A stretch of 64,000 nucleotides of DNA from Chloroflexota bacterium (GTDB lineage: Bacteria > Chloroflexota > Anaerolineae > Aggregatilineales > J027): contig JACRBG010000051.1 in NCBI GenBank assembly GCA_016234595.1, positions 124,001 through 188,000 of the forward strand. The letters are read 5' to 3'. Under the pieces are notes generated by a model, which saw only the letters and a list, made by a program, of their open reading frames with translations, ran no database searches and was not told the DNA's origin. The stretch's first letter is position 1. Each line of letters begins with the position of its first letter. Below, one piece after another: positions 44,521 to 53,111 of this stretch. Made by a program: the position numbers and the translations under genes.

Positions 44521-44608
44521 CGGAAGGAGAGGGATTCGAACCCCCGGTGACGTATAACGCCACAACGGTTTTCAAGACCGCCGCTTTAAACCGCTCAGCC
44601 ATCCTTCC
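44521..44608 (-). tRNA. tRNA-Ser (anticodon UGA)
   Basis: The 88-base tRNA has an acceptor stem GGAAGGA with TCCTTCC and discriminator G. CAG follows, not CCA, so its end must be added by the tRNA nucleotidyltransferase. The anticodon loop CTTGAAA gives UGA. It has a long variable arm and the T loop TTCGAAT. Only 15 bases separate it from the tRNA-Ser(GCU). Confidence 0.95.
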
Positions 44609-44717
44609 TAAGATGTTTTGTCAGTATAGCAGGGGTGGGGGGGCCTGTCAACGCTGATTCATTCGACCCTTAGCGACCCGATAAAATGTCTTATCAGTGG
44701 CTTTGACATCCAAAAAC

Positions 44718-46205
44718 CTATATCCATCCCCGCGATTTCTCGACTGCTTTTCGCCAGCCCATCAACATAGTCTGGCGCTGGTCGTCCCCAATACTCGGCT
44801 CAAAGGTACGGTCAATTTTCCACTGCCGCGACAGTTCATGGGTGGATTTCCAAACCCCAACCGCCAATCCTGCCAAATAAGCCGCTCCTAATGCCGTTGT
44901 CTCGGTGACAGCCGGACGTTCCACCGCCGCCCCCAAAATATCGGCCTGAATTTGCAGCAACAGATCATTTTTCGTCGCGCCACCATCTACCCGCAGTGTA
45001 TCAATCGTTAATTTGGAATCGCTCAACATCGCTGTAATCACATCCAGACTTTGAAAAGCAATCGCCTCCAATGTCGCCCGTGCGATATGTTGTCTATTCG
45101 CGCCGCGCGTCAGGCCCACGATCGTCCCCCGTGCTGACGAATCCCAATATGGTGCACCCAACCCCACAAAGGCCGGAACAACATAGACCCCATTAGAATC
45201 ATTGACCGCCGCCAGCGTTTCGATCTCCCCTGCCGACGAAATAATGCCCAGTTCATCGCGCAGCCATTGCACCGCCGCCCCAGCGATAAATACGCTACCT
45301 TCCAGTGCATAAATCATCGGCTGATTTTGCCCCAACCGCCATGCCACCGTCGTCAATAATCCCGCATTCGATGGCACAGGTTTTTCACCCGTATTCATCA
45401 ATAAAAAGCAGCCCGTCCCATAGGTATTTTTGGCAAGGCCCGGTTGATAACACACCTGCCCAAACGTTGCGGCTTGTTGATCGCCTGCGTCTCCGGCCAA
45501 AGGAATCGGCTTAGCCCCAAACAACACCGATTCACCATACACCTCACTGGAGGAGCGAACTTGCGGCAATAGGCTACGCGGGATGCGCAATTTTGCTAAG
45601 ATTTCATCATCCCAATCGCCCGTGTGGATGTTATAAATCAGCGTCCGTGCTGCATTACTCACATCGGTGATATGCAGTGACCCGCCGGACAAATTCCACA
45701 GTAACCATGTGTCCACCGTGCCAAACGCCAATTCACCCGCCTCAGCTTTGGCACGTGCCCCCGGCACATTATCCAGTAGCCACGCAATCTTCGTCCCCGA
45801 AAAATAGGCATCGGTCACGAGGCCCGTCTTGTCTCGGATAACTTTGTCAAACCCCTCGGCCTTTAATTGGTCACACATCGGCGCGGTTCGGCGGCACTGC
45901 CATACAATCGCGTTATAAATCGGCTGGCCCGTCTTCCGATCCCAAATAATCGTCGTTTCGCGCTGATTCGTAACGCCAATCGCCGCAATATCTTCCGAGC
46001 GCAAACTCGCCCGGTTCATCACTTCTGCCGCCACTTCAAACTGCGACTCCCAAATATCCATCGGGTTATGTTCCACCCATCCCGGCTTTGGATAATATTG
46101 GGTGAATTCGCGTTGGGCCGTCGCCAAAATCTGCCCGCCTGCATCAAACAAAATGGCGCGTGAACTGGTTGTCCCTTGATCCAGCGCCAACACTATTTCA
46201 GCCAT
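44718..46205 (-). CDS. glpK: Glycerol kinase
   Basis: The 495-residue FGGY kinase phosphorylates glycerol to glycerol-3-phosphate. It starts [21 protein letters not shown], the phosphate-binding loop. [14 protein letters not shown] and [15 protein letters not shown] mark the glycerol site region, and [21 protein letters not shown] is the FGGY signature. The length is usual for the family. It stands alone, with no glpF or glpD near. The tRNA genes lie 110 bases downstream. Confidence 0.95.
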   Translation of the reverse strand: MAEIVLALDQGTTSSRAILFDAGGQILATAQREFTQYYPKPGWVEHNPMDIWESQFEVAAEVMNRASLRSEDIAAIGVTNQRETTIIWDRKTGQPIYNAIVWQCRRTAPMCDQLKAEGFDKVIRDKTGLVTDAYFSGTKIAWLLDNVPGARAKAEAGELAFGTVDTWLLWNLSGGSLHITDVSNAARTLIYNIHTGDWDDEILAKLRIPRSLLPQVRSSSEVYGESVLFGAKPIPLAGDAGDQQAATFGQVCYQPGLAKNTYGTGCFLLMNTGEKPVPSNAGLLTTVAWRLGQNQPMIYALEGSVFIAGAAVQWLRDELGIISSAGEIETLAAVNDSNGVYVVPAFVGLGAPYWDSSARGTIVGLTRGANRQHIARATLEAIAFQSLDVITAMLSDSKLTIDTLRVDGGATKNDLLLQIQADILGAAVERPAVTETTALGAAYLAGLAVGVWKSTHELSRQWKIDRTFEPSIGDDQRQTMLMGWRKAVEKSRGWI

Positions 46206-46239
46206 CAGATTCCTCTCACAGAACTCTAGTTGAATAGCA

Positions 46240-46268
46240 AAAAAGGGCGGTTCGTGTGTCCGCCCTTC
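46240..46268 (-). terminator. Terminator between the nucleotidyltransferase gene and glpK
   Basis: On the minus strand AAGGGCGG (46267-46260) pairs with CCGCCCTT (46250-46243), with a nine-base loop, then TTTTGC. It lies 35 bases after the upstream gene's stop. Confidence 0.8.
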
Positions 46269-46302
46269 AAGATTACCACTTCAATCAATTTTTTAAACCA
46301 GC

Positions 46303-47835
46303 CTACGGATTTGATTTTCCCCGTTCCGCCAGCCAATGTTCAACCCATACCATCGCCTCGTGTTTGGTCTGCACTTCTTTAACAGCCTGTGCTTCCCGCA
46401 GACCATCCAATATTTGTCCAATGATTGGCCCCGGTTCCAAATCAAACTCGCTCATAATCAACCGTCCATCCAATAACATCGGGAAGCTGACCAATTCCTC
46501 TCGCTGCCGATAGTACCCCTCCAGCAGTGTCCGAATATTCTGGACAAACTTCAACCACTCATCTTGGTTCAAGGTTGTACCATATGTCGCCAAATAATCG
46601 GCGCAACTCATCAGGCACACATCCACCCCTGCCGCCCCTAAATCCCGCCAAAACCGATAAATGGCCCGACGAGATAATTCACCCCCACTATATAAAAGGA
46701 GAGGTCGCATATGATGGTAAACAATCAGATATAGGCGCTCAATCTCATCATTGCTCAAGCGGAGTTGCAACCCCCACTGCTCGGCGATTTCGGCCCCTTT
46801 TTCAGGATGCCCGAAAAATCGAATCCGTCCATCCGGGTCAACCGTCCGGGTGATTGGTTTTGCAATGTCGTGAGCCAAGGCAGCCAACATCATCAAAGCA
46901 TGATGGGAGCGTTCCGTCGGCCACATCTGTTGAACATGCTCCACGATTTCACTGCGCAGATGAGCCAGACTAAAGATCACCATGCCTAATCCAAAATTTG
47001 CCGCCGATTCGTCAGTCCGGCGCGGGCCAAAGGCGATTAGTAGGTTATCTAAGACATCCATCACGCTCAGGGTATGTCGCCAAACATCCAATGTATGCGG
47101 TGGGCTTTGTGTCACCCCTTGCATAGTTGGCGTTTCGGGCAATAAGAGCGCCAGCAACCCCAAATGATCTAAGAGGGCGATGGCCGACGATGGTTTCGTC
47201 TTGCCCAGCAACTTAAATAATTCGTCGCGTACCCGTTCAGGTGATACCCGGCTTATTTCTGGCCCATCCCGTCGAATCGCCGCTTTGGTTTCCGGCGCAA
47301 GGTAATATTTCAATGTCAGGCTCATGCGAATGGCCCGTAACGCCCGCACTGGATCACGATAAATCGCGTCCTCCGCGCAAATCATGACCTGTTTATTGTC
47401 GATCGCCCCAAGCCCATCGGTCGGGTCAAACAGATGGTCAAGATCATGCAAATTTACAGCCATGGCATTAATCGAAAAATCGCGGTCACGCAGATCTTCT
47501 TCAAGCGTCGGCGCACGCAGTTGGGCCACATCAATTACCCATGCCTGCTCCTGATATTGAATCAAGGCCCGCCCCACCTTGCGTTCAGCATCCAACGGGT
47601 AATAATCTCCGTTAAACGCATTGGCAATCAAACGTGCAATCGGTCGGCCATCTTCTGGCGTCACAAAATCGAGGTCATGGACAGGGCGGCGCAGCAACAT
47701 ATCCCGCACCGTCCCCCCCACAATATAAATCTCATACGGGTGTTTATTCTCGTTGTCCGCCAAGAGGTGCTGTAATTCGTAAATCAGTTCAGACCAGAAG
47801 AGCGGGCGGTTCGAGGGAACGGGGATCATGGTCAT
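46303..47835 (-). CDS. tRNA nucleotidyltransferase/poly(A) polymerase family protein
   Basis: The ATG at 47835 has GGGAGGG six bases upstream, better than the one at 47850. The 510-residue class II nucleotidyltransferase has IYIVGGTVRDMLL, the metal-binding DLDFV, then RDRDFSINAMAVNL and DPVRALRAIR. An HD domain follows (LAALAHDIAKP near 305). It could be a CCA-adding enzyme or an A-adding enzyme or poly(A) polymerase; the sequence alone does not decide. The nearby tRNA-Ser(UGA) lacks CCA, so the cell needs such an enzyme. Confidence 0.88.
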   Translation of the reverse strand: MTMIPVPSNRPLFWSELIYELQHLLADNENKHPYEIYIVGGTVRDMLLRRPVHDLDFVTPEDGRPIARLIANAFNGDYYPLDAERKVGRALIQYQEQAWVIDVAQLRAPTLEEDLRDRDFSINAMAVNLHDLDHLFDPTDGLGAIDNKQVMICAEDAIYRDPVRALRAIRMSLTLKYYLAPETKAAIRRDGPEISRVSPERVRDELFKLLGKTKPSSAIALLDHLGLLALLLPETPTMQGVTQSPPHTLDVWRHTLSVMDVLDNLLIAFGPRRTDESAANFGLGMVIFSLAHLRSEIVEHVQQMWPTERSHHALMMLAALAHDIAKPITRTVDPDGRIRFFGHPEKGAEIAEQWGLQLRLSNDEIERLYLIVYHHMRPLLLYSGGELSRRAIYRFWRDLGAAGVDVCLMSCADYLATYGTTLNQDEWLKFVQNIRTLLEGYYRQREELVSFPMLLDGRLIMSEFDLEPGPIIGQILDGLREAQAVKEVQTKHEAMVWVEHWLAERGKSNP

Positions 47836-47870
47836 CGGTTTCCCTCCCAAATTTTAGAGGCTAATAGTGC

Positions 47871-48434
47871 TTAGTTTTTCCCATCCAAGGCCGCTAAATC
47901 CACTACGCCAATAAAGGGCAGGTTGCGGAATTTTTCGTCTAAATCAAGGCCATAGCCAAATACAAACTTGTCGGGGATTTCAAACCCTAGGAAATCAATC
48001 GCAATATCCACTTCTCGCCGTGACGGTTTACTAAGCAGGCTGCAAATTCGTAAACTGTGTGGATTCCGCGCTTTCAATTGCCCGATGATATAACTGAGGG
48101 TATGTCCGCTGTCAATAATATCCTCAACCAGCAGCACATCCCGCCCCGAAATATCCCGCTCCAAATCCATCACAATCCGAACATGACCCGTACTGCGCCG
48201 TGCGCCCGCACCATAACTCGAAACAGCCATAAAATCAATCGAATGGGGAACATCTACGTGTCGCATCAAATCGGTGAGGAACATCACCCCACCTTTCAAA
48301 ATACACACTAAAAGGAGATTGCGGGCATCTTGATAAGACTCAGTAATCTGTGCGCCTAATTCTTGTACTCGGGTCTGAACCGTCTCACTATCAAGCAAAA
48401 TCTCGGCCAAATAGGGACTATAGGGGTGTGTCAT
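47871..48434 (-). CDS. hpt: Hypoxanthine phosphoribosyltransferase
   Basis: The start is placed at 48434 (MTHPYSPYLAEILLDSETV); the frame is open to 48458. The 187-residue enzyme salvages hypoxanthine and guanine using PRPP. The PRPP loop reads VLLVEDIIDSGHTLSYI, and LLVCILKGGVMFLTDL and DKFVFGYGLDLDEKFRNLP are family marks. It is the second of a minus-strand run with no obvious partner. Confidence 0.93.
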   Translation of the reverse strand: MTHPYSPYLAEILLDSETVQTRVQELGAQITESYQDARNLLLVCILKGGVMFLTDLMRHVDVPHSIDFMAVSSYGAGARRSTGHVRIVMDLERDISGRDVLLVEDIIDSGHTLSYIIGQLKARNPHSLRICSLLSKPSRREVDIAIDFLGFEIPDKFVFGYGLDLDEKFRNLPFIGVVDLAALDGKN

Positions 48435-48460
48435 AAAATACTTATCCGGTGAATGCAAGG

Positions 48461-49039
48461 CTAGTGAATATGTTTGGCGTCTGGTTTACTCGCCCAATTA
48501 AACATCTGCCAACCAGACCGCACCGAACTAACACTCAACGCATAAATCCAATCCAAAATCATGTCATGCAGCTTTTCAGTTAACAAAATGTCGCTGTGCA
48601 GATGTCCAGCCGTCTCACGTGAAGCTCGCAGCACTTCCAAGACAACCATGCGTTCGTCTTCTTCAATCCGAACACCTTGCTCAATCACATACATCAACAC
48701 CCGTTCGGGTTGAATGATATGATAAACATCCAATTTGTCAGCCGGCATCATATCGGTGACATCAATGTGATACATTTCATCGAACATCACCACGATTTTC
48801 TGCCGAATATCAAAATGATACGCTTTCAGGGTCAACAGTCGCTGCTGCAAATCGTTAGCAATGTCGCTCAACAGTTGGATTTGTGGCGGATCATACGCCA
48901 ATTGTTGCTCGATAAATTTTTCTAGAGGCACAAGATTGCCCTCCGCCAGACAGCGGTCATACAGGTTAATCGCCTCTAATCGCAAATGATTAATTTCGAG
49001 CATGGTGAGCAAATCGGTATGTGGGGTTGTTTCAAACAT
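48461..49039 (-). CDS. Helical protein of unknown function
   Basis: The ATG at 49039 (MFETTPHTDLLTMLEIN) is chosen because the frame open to 49132 would run into the DUF971 gene, whose stop is at 49053. The 192-residue product is mainly helical, with LIEQQ-like stretches (FIEQQLAYDPPQIQLLSDIA, RLLTLKAYHFDIRQKIVVMF). There are no Cys, no membrane helix and no recognisable motif. It lies just after hpt upstream on the same strand. The function is unknown. Confidence 0.65.
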   Translation of the reverse strand: MFETTPHTDLLTMLEINHLRLEAINLYDRCLAEGNLVPLEKFIEQQLAYDPPQIQLLSDIANDLQQRLLTLKAYHFDIRQKIVVMFDEMYHIDVTDMMPADKLDVYHIIQPERVLMYVIEQGVRIEEDERMVVLEVLRASRETAGHLHSDILLTEKLHDMILDWIYALSVSSVRSGWQMFNWASKPDAKHIH

Positions 49040-49052
49040 GACGTTCAAATAC

Positions 49053-49394
49053 CTACGAATTTTCGGTGGGCGGTGTCGGACAAAGATGGTGAAGATATTC
49101 CCATGTATAAATGCCAGTGTGATGACCATCATCCCAAAAAAACTGTAAAGCGTAATTACCCACTAATTCTAAACGTTCGGCCTTATACGAACGCGCGGGG
49201 GTCAGGGTCAAAATATCTTTCGGCGCATTCTGCATCCCCATATTATGATGTCCGCCCCGACACTCAACGCAAGGACAGGCCTCGCGCAGATGACTTAAGG
49301 GATAAAGGCATGTCTGTCCCGTTGACCATGCAATGGTAAGGTGGCCTTGGGTCCGATCCAATGTAATGTTAGTGGGGCGCAAATCAACTGCCAC
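49053..49394 (-). CDS. DUF971 family protein
   Basis: The 113-residue product matches DUF971, the fold also seen at the N-terminus of gamma-butyrobetaine hydroxylases. Markers are RPTNITLDRTQGHLTIAWS, LYPLSHLREACPCVEC (a CPCVEC zinc or iron site), and VGNYALQFFWDDGHHTGIYT. It may be linked to iron-sulfur protein assembly, as for Mrp-associated relatives, though that is inference. It is cotranscribed with the helical gene, 13 bases apart. Confidence 0.85.
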   Translation of the reverse strand: MAVDLRPTNITLDRTQGHLTIAWSTGQTCLYPLSHLREACPCVECRGGHHNMGMQNAPKDILTLTPARSYKAERLELVGNYALQFFWDDGHHTGIYTWEYLHHLCPTPPTENS

Positions 49395-49409
49395 GCTTAT
49401 TAAAACTCC

Positions 49410-49847
49410 TTATTGTTGGAACTCTTTTGCCGCTGCAATCCACTCTTCAAGCTGTTCTAAAGAGCCAATCCCTGCCAATTTATCTTTCAGTTCGTTGGCA
49501 TCCGCTGTCCCTAGCCCATCAAAAGTGGTAATGCCAATGCTTGCTAGGGCTTCGGCTTTTTTCGGGCCAATTCCCTTAATAATGGTCAGGTCATCGGCTT
49601 CCCGTTTTGTTTCAGCTTTGTCCGGCTTGAGTTCAATTTTGCCCTTTGGCTGAACGGGTTCAATGACTCCCTCAAATGCTTCTGGCGGCAGAACAATGGC
49701 AGGTTCAATTGTCGCTTCAGTGACATCTGGGGCAGGGCTGCCAGTTCGTTTAGCGTGTCGTTCCTGCTGAGATAGCCACCAGCCAACCACTAAACTAATC
49801 CCCAACCCACTGATAAATAACCCCAGTCCTTTTAAAATTCGCATCAT
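49410..49847 (-). CDS. Membrane-anchored helix-hairpin-helix protein
   Basis: The 145-residue product has a membrane helix (about 6-24, LGLFISGLGISLVVGWWLS), a linker and a C-terminal helix-hairpin-helix domain (about 90-140): LTIIKGIGPKKAEALASIGI. This resembles the HhH segment of DUF4332-like or ribosomal protein L21-like tails. Such a domain usually binds DNA, but on a membrane anchor it may only be a protein interaction unit. It is 15 bases upstream of the DUF971 gene. Confidence 0.75.
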   Translation of the reverse strand: MMRILKGLGLFISGLGISLVVGWWLSQQERHAKRTGSPAPDVTEATIEPAIVLPPEAFEGVIEPVQPKGKIELKPDKAETKREADDLTIIKGIGPKKAEALASIGITTFDGLGTADANELKDKLAGIGSLEQLEEWIAAAKEFQQ

Positions 49848-50227
49848 CCTACCCTCAAACGCCTAACTTAAATTTTACACCAGAATGAAGAGAGTATTGA
49901 TAGTTATGAGGTGCTTAACCCAAAATTTCACAAAAGATTCAAAACCTGTATTGTATTCTCCCAAAAGGTGAATGTCAAAGCACCTTGTCTAAAATGGTTC
50001 AGAAATATCCTAACTATGAAATTGTTTTCTAGACCTATCTGTAGTGGTACTTTAGTAATCTTAACACTACGTTACTATTGCAATTCATGCCATAACTGAT
50101 TTATACTACCTACTATGCCAGTGGGCGGAAAAACCCCCTGTCATGCTTGTTAGTGCCCTATTTTCAATGGGGACTAGATTTCTGAGCCAACACAATCTAG
50201 TCCTAGTATTGTGACCGGGAGGGAACA
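49848..50227. other. Intergenic region with an inverted repeat at its end
   Basis: The AT-rich region shows no coding sequence. The frame at 49911-50099 has no ribosome-binding site or plausible codon pattern. A perfect 10-base inverted repeat is at 50171-50203, directly before the BTAD gene. Confidence 0.5.
50171..50203 (+). promoter_or_regulatory. Inverted repeat before the BTAD gene
   Basis: GGACTAGATT (50171-50180) and AATCTAGTCC (50194-50203) form a perfect 10-base repeat with a 13-base spacer, centres about 23 bases apart. It ends 24 bases before the ATG, just before the strong GGGAGGG site. It could be an operator for a dimer or a leader hairpin. Confidence 0.5.
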
Positions 50228-51505
50228 ATGGCTTTACAAACATTAGTAGCGGATACCTATACAGCATTTCAAAAATATGCTGCCGAGGCCCAAATTATTC
50301 TGCTCCATCCACAAAGTCGTCTACGTTCGATGTTAGTAGCCCACTTATTGAATGAAGCCCCCTTACCAACTTTTTATTATGCGATGGGGCCAGACGACAT
50401 CAATCTCGATGCCTTTCTTGATGGCTTCTCCCATGACATGGCAGTTCAACACCCCACCTTCGGACGACATCTTTACCAATTGTGGCAAAATTCGCGGGGT
50501 AACCCCCAAGCGAGAATCAATGCCTTCATCAATGATCTCGCCGAACTTCATGATGGCCCGTTCATCTTAATCCTCGATGAATTTGATGCCAGCAATGAAG
50601 CCGATGACATTCAGGTTTTTTGGGAACGGGTGGTTCACTTTCTACCCCCCCATTGCCAACTAGTCATCAACAGCCGCACCATTCCACGTATGCCTTGGAT
50701 TTCAATGATTGCCCGCCGTCAGGCCGTAATGTTGAAAGATACCGAAATCATTGGCGAAAACTTCTATCGTATCCAAACCGATAGTCCCGTCGCCCAGCTT
50801 GATGCTCTTGGGCTTGGCCCCGGCTTTGTCTATAAAGATGAGACCTCGATTGAAGAATGGGAAGGCCACCTACCGCGCCTACTGTTCTTTTTTGTCCTAG
50901 ACCGTCCTATCGTCACCCGTTCCGAAATCTGTGGCACATTCTGGCCGGATTTGGACAGTGACCAAGCGGTCAATGTGTTCCATGTCACGAAACGCCGCCT
51001 ACATAAGGCCCTCGGTTTTGATGTGTTAGTCCACCAAGATGGTTACTATCAAATCAATCCCGAATCACGCGTCGAATACGATGTGGAACGCTTCGTAACC
51101 GCTTTGGTCAAGGGTCGTCAATCCCCCACCTATACCGCTGGCTTGTCCTATTGGCAAGAAGCCGCCGAGTTATATCGTGGCCCATTCCTGCAAGGCCACA
51201 CCGAGTTGTGGATTAAGGAACGCCGTGAAGATTTCCAAGCGGGCTATCTTGAAGCCATGACTGCCATTGCCAAAGTTCGTCTGGAAGAAGGCCGTGAAGA
51301 ACAAGCCCTTGCCTTGTTGCTACGTGCCGCCAGCGAAAACGACACCTATGAACCCATTCATCGGGAAATCATGCAGCTATACGCCCGTTTGGGTCGTCGC
51401 AGTGAAGCCGCTGGTCACTACCAACGCTTGATGGATACCCTCCGCAGCAATGGTCTCCAGCCCTCCGCTCAAACTCAATCGGTCTATCAGGACATCATGT
51501 CCTAA
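50228..51505 (+). CDS. BTAD-family regulator with N-terminal degenerate STAND ATPase
   Basis: The 425-residue regulator has an ATPase-like region (about 1-190) with a Walker B-like FILILDEFD (112-120) and a sensor-like LVINSRTIPRMPW, as in MalT-type STAND proteins. The P-loop is not intact: HPQSRLRSMLVAHLL stands where GxxGxGKT is expected. A winged helix (about 210-300, VNVFHVTKRRLHKALGF) and a BTAD TPR domain (about 305-425) follow. In most SARP/BTAD proteins the DNA-binding part comes first, so the order is reversed. GGGAGGG precedes the ATG. Confidence 0.8.
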   Translation: MALQTLVADTYTAFQKYAAEAQIILLHPQSRLRSMLVAHLLNEAPLPTFYYAMGPDDINLDAFLDGFSHDMAVQHPTFGRHLYQLWQNSRGNPQARINAFINDLAELHDGPFILILDEFDASNEADDIQVFWERVVHFLPPHCQLVINSRTIPRMPWISMIARRQAVMLKDTEIIGENFYRIQTDSPVAQLDALGLGPGFVYKDETSIEEWEGHLPRLLFFFVLDRPIVTRSEICGTFWPDLDSDQAVNVFHVTKRRLHKALGFDVLVHQDGYYQINPESRVEYDVERFVTALVKGRQSPTYTAGLSYWQEAAELYRGPFLQGHTELWIKERREDFQAGYLEAMTAIAKVRLEEGREEQALALLLRAASENDTYEPIHREIMQLYARLGRRSEAAGHYQRLMDTLRSNGLQPSAQTQSVYQDIMS

Positions 51506-51531
51506 ACCTGCCCTCTAACAGGTATTTTACA

Positions 51532-51562
51532 GGGGCGTGTCATTCCGATACGCCTCTTTTTT
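51532..51562 (+). terminator. Terminator after the BTAD gene
   Basis: GGGGCGTGTC (51532-51541) pairs with GATACGCCTC (51547-51556) using two G-T pairs, then six T. Confidence 0.8.
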
Positions 51563-51661
51563 CGTGTTTTAGACCATGCCCGACTTGCCGCAAATAGGGT
51601 TGTCTACTACACTGGTTAAACTGGCGGATTTTCTTAATTTTCATGTAAACAGGTATTTGTC

Positions 51662-52330
51662 ATGACTTTACCCTTTGAACTCACCACCATGCCGGAACAG
51701 GCGCTCGAAATTTTGCGTTATATGGGCCGTATCCAAGTGGACAACATCCACTCCGACGAGTTAATGAATGGGCTAGGCATGTCCGAACGTTCATTTAGCA
51801 AGGGCATCAAACGCCTCGTCACTAAAAGCTATATGGCAATGGATGAAGCCCGCTACTATCGCGTCACCCAAAAGGGCTATCAGGCCATTGAGGATATTGC
51901 AGGCTATGACCTCACCGCCCCTGCGTACACCGGCACGCACTATGCTACCTTTGCCTACGATCTTTGTGCGGTCATTCCCCAACCAGTCAGCCTCAATCAA
52001 CCTTCGCGCTGGCTAATTGGCCTCGAACCCGACCCTATGGAAATGGAATTGCTCAGTGAACCTGTTTCTATGTTGTTGCGTTTTAGCGCCAATGGGGGGC
52101 AAGTCGCCCCTGCCGATGTAACCTTGACCCTGTCACCCGAGCAAGCTACTCAGTTTGCCGAACTAAAACTCACCGCCGCTCAGTCATCGGTGCGCATACG
52201 TGTCGAGGTCTTCCAATTGATGGAGATGGATGAACCCTATGAATCGGGTGGGATGTATTTTGATGTCGAGGTAAATGCTTCATCGCAGCAACGGGCGTTG
52301 CATACCACGATTTCTATTGCCCAAGTTTAG
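51662..52330 (+). CDS. Winged-helix protein with beta-sandwich-like C-terminus
   Basis: The 222-residue product has a helix-turn-helix/winged-helix at about 15-80 (YMGRIQVDNIHSDELMNGLG, RSFSKGIKRLVTKSYM). The C-terminal part (about 100-222) is strand-rich with LLRFSANGGQVAPADVTLTL and SSVRIRVEVFQLMEMDEP, like an Ig or beta-sandwich fold. No Cys or membrane helix. It has no family I can name. It is downstream of the BTAD regulator on the same strand, after that gene's terminator, so it has its own promoter. Confidence 0.65.
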   Translation: MTLPFELTTMPEQALEILRYMGRIQVDNIHSDELMNGLGMSERSFSKGIKRLVTKSYMAMDEARYYRVTQKGYQAIEDIAGYDLTAPAYTGTHYATFAYDLCAVIPQPVSLNQPSRWLIGLEPDPMEMELLSEPVSMLLRFSANGGQVAPADVTLTLSPEQATQFAELKLTAAQSSVRIRVEVFQLMEMDEPYESGGMYFDVEVNASSQQRALHTTISIAQV

Positions 52331-52446
52331 AATCTAGTTTTAGTGGTTTAGTGGTTGTGCTACGGCGGTTCTCATGTGGAATGACCCGCCTTTCAAGCTA
52401 GATTCAGCACGGCGGTTTTAGCCCCGTGTTCGAATGGGTCAACCGT
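52330..52446. other. Structured intergenic region between converging genes
   Basis: GAATCTAG (52330-52337) and CTAGATTC (52398-52405) are inverted, with GGCGG and CCGCC arms inside and the direct repeat ACGGCGGTT at 52372-52380 and 52409-52417. It lies between the winged-helix gene and the ECF partner gene. It may act as a terminator, though no T run follows. Confidence 0.35.
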
Positions 52447-53046
52447 CTAAGCTTGCTCAGATGAAGCTGATCCAGCTTTGGCAAGGCCATTAAAAAACCA
52501 AAACAGGTAACCCGAAAGGGCCGTAAAAGGCAACATCGCCACCACCATCAGCATCGCAATCGGCAAACTAATGCTGGGGTTTTGCACCCATGTTGCCACC
52601 GCCTCAATTACATGGCTTGCTTCGTGAATTAGCGAAACCCGCAAACTCTGGTTAACAATCGCCTGCGTCGTCAAAAAAAGGGCGGTTCCCAAAACGGGAA
52701 TGATCACCAGTGCGGCGGCGGCCAACCCTAAAATGATGCCTGTGCCCTCCGAGTAGTTGGGGTATATCTGGGCTTGTTTTTTTAACAAACCAATTACACG
52801 GTCAGCAAACCCGCGTGGCGATGCCACAATCGGGGCGGTTTTCATCAAATGGTCAACTTGTTGAAACCGTTCCAATGAGGCGTCAACCGCTGATTGGCTA
52901 TCCTCTTCGTGGCGAGTGTTATCAGCGGGAGCAGCCAAACGTTGACCAGCCTGCAACCGCGATTCAACCGCATCATCCACTTGAGTTGCCTCATCATCAA
53001 GATGATTATATTTCTTCCGCATTGGGTCTTGTTCTAACCGCGACAT
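52447..53046 (-). CDS. Membrane protein, likely anti-sigma partner of the ECF factor
   Basis: The 199-residue product has a long cytoplasmic N-terminal part (1-100, acidic, with QVDHLMKTAPIVASPRGFADRVIGLLKK) and two membrane helices (about 103-130 and 160-185). Position directly after an ECF sigma gene suggests an anti-sigma factor. It lacks the zinc-binding HxxxCxxC motif, so it would be a different class. It starts 65 bases after the sigma gene's stop. The function is inferred from position only. Confidence 0.65.
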   Translation of the reverse strand: MSRLEQDPMRKKYNHLDDEATQVDDAVESRLQAGQRLAAPADNTRHEEDSQSAVDASLERFQQVDHLMKTAPIVASPRGFADRVIGLLKKQAQIYPNYSEGTGIILGLAAAALVIIPVLGTALFLTTQAIVNQSLRVSLIHEASHVIEAVATWVQNPSISLPIAMLMVVAMLPFTALSGYLFWFFNGLAKAGSASSEQA

Positions 53047-53111
53047 AGTGTGATCCTACTCTTTTCAGCTAATTCCAATACGTTTCACTTGCATGGTTCA
53101 ACTTGCGTGTC

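Noticed and set aside
49911-50099. Small plus-strand frame before the BTAD gene
   Set aside because: No ribosome-binding site, unlikely composition, in an AT-rich gap.
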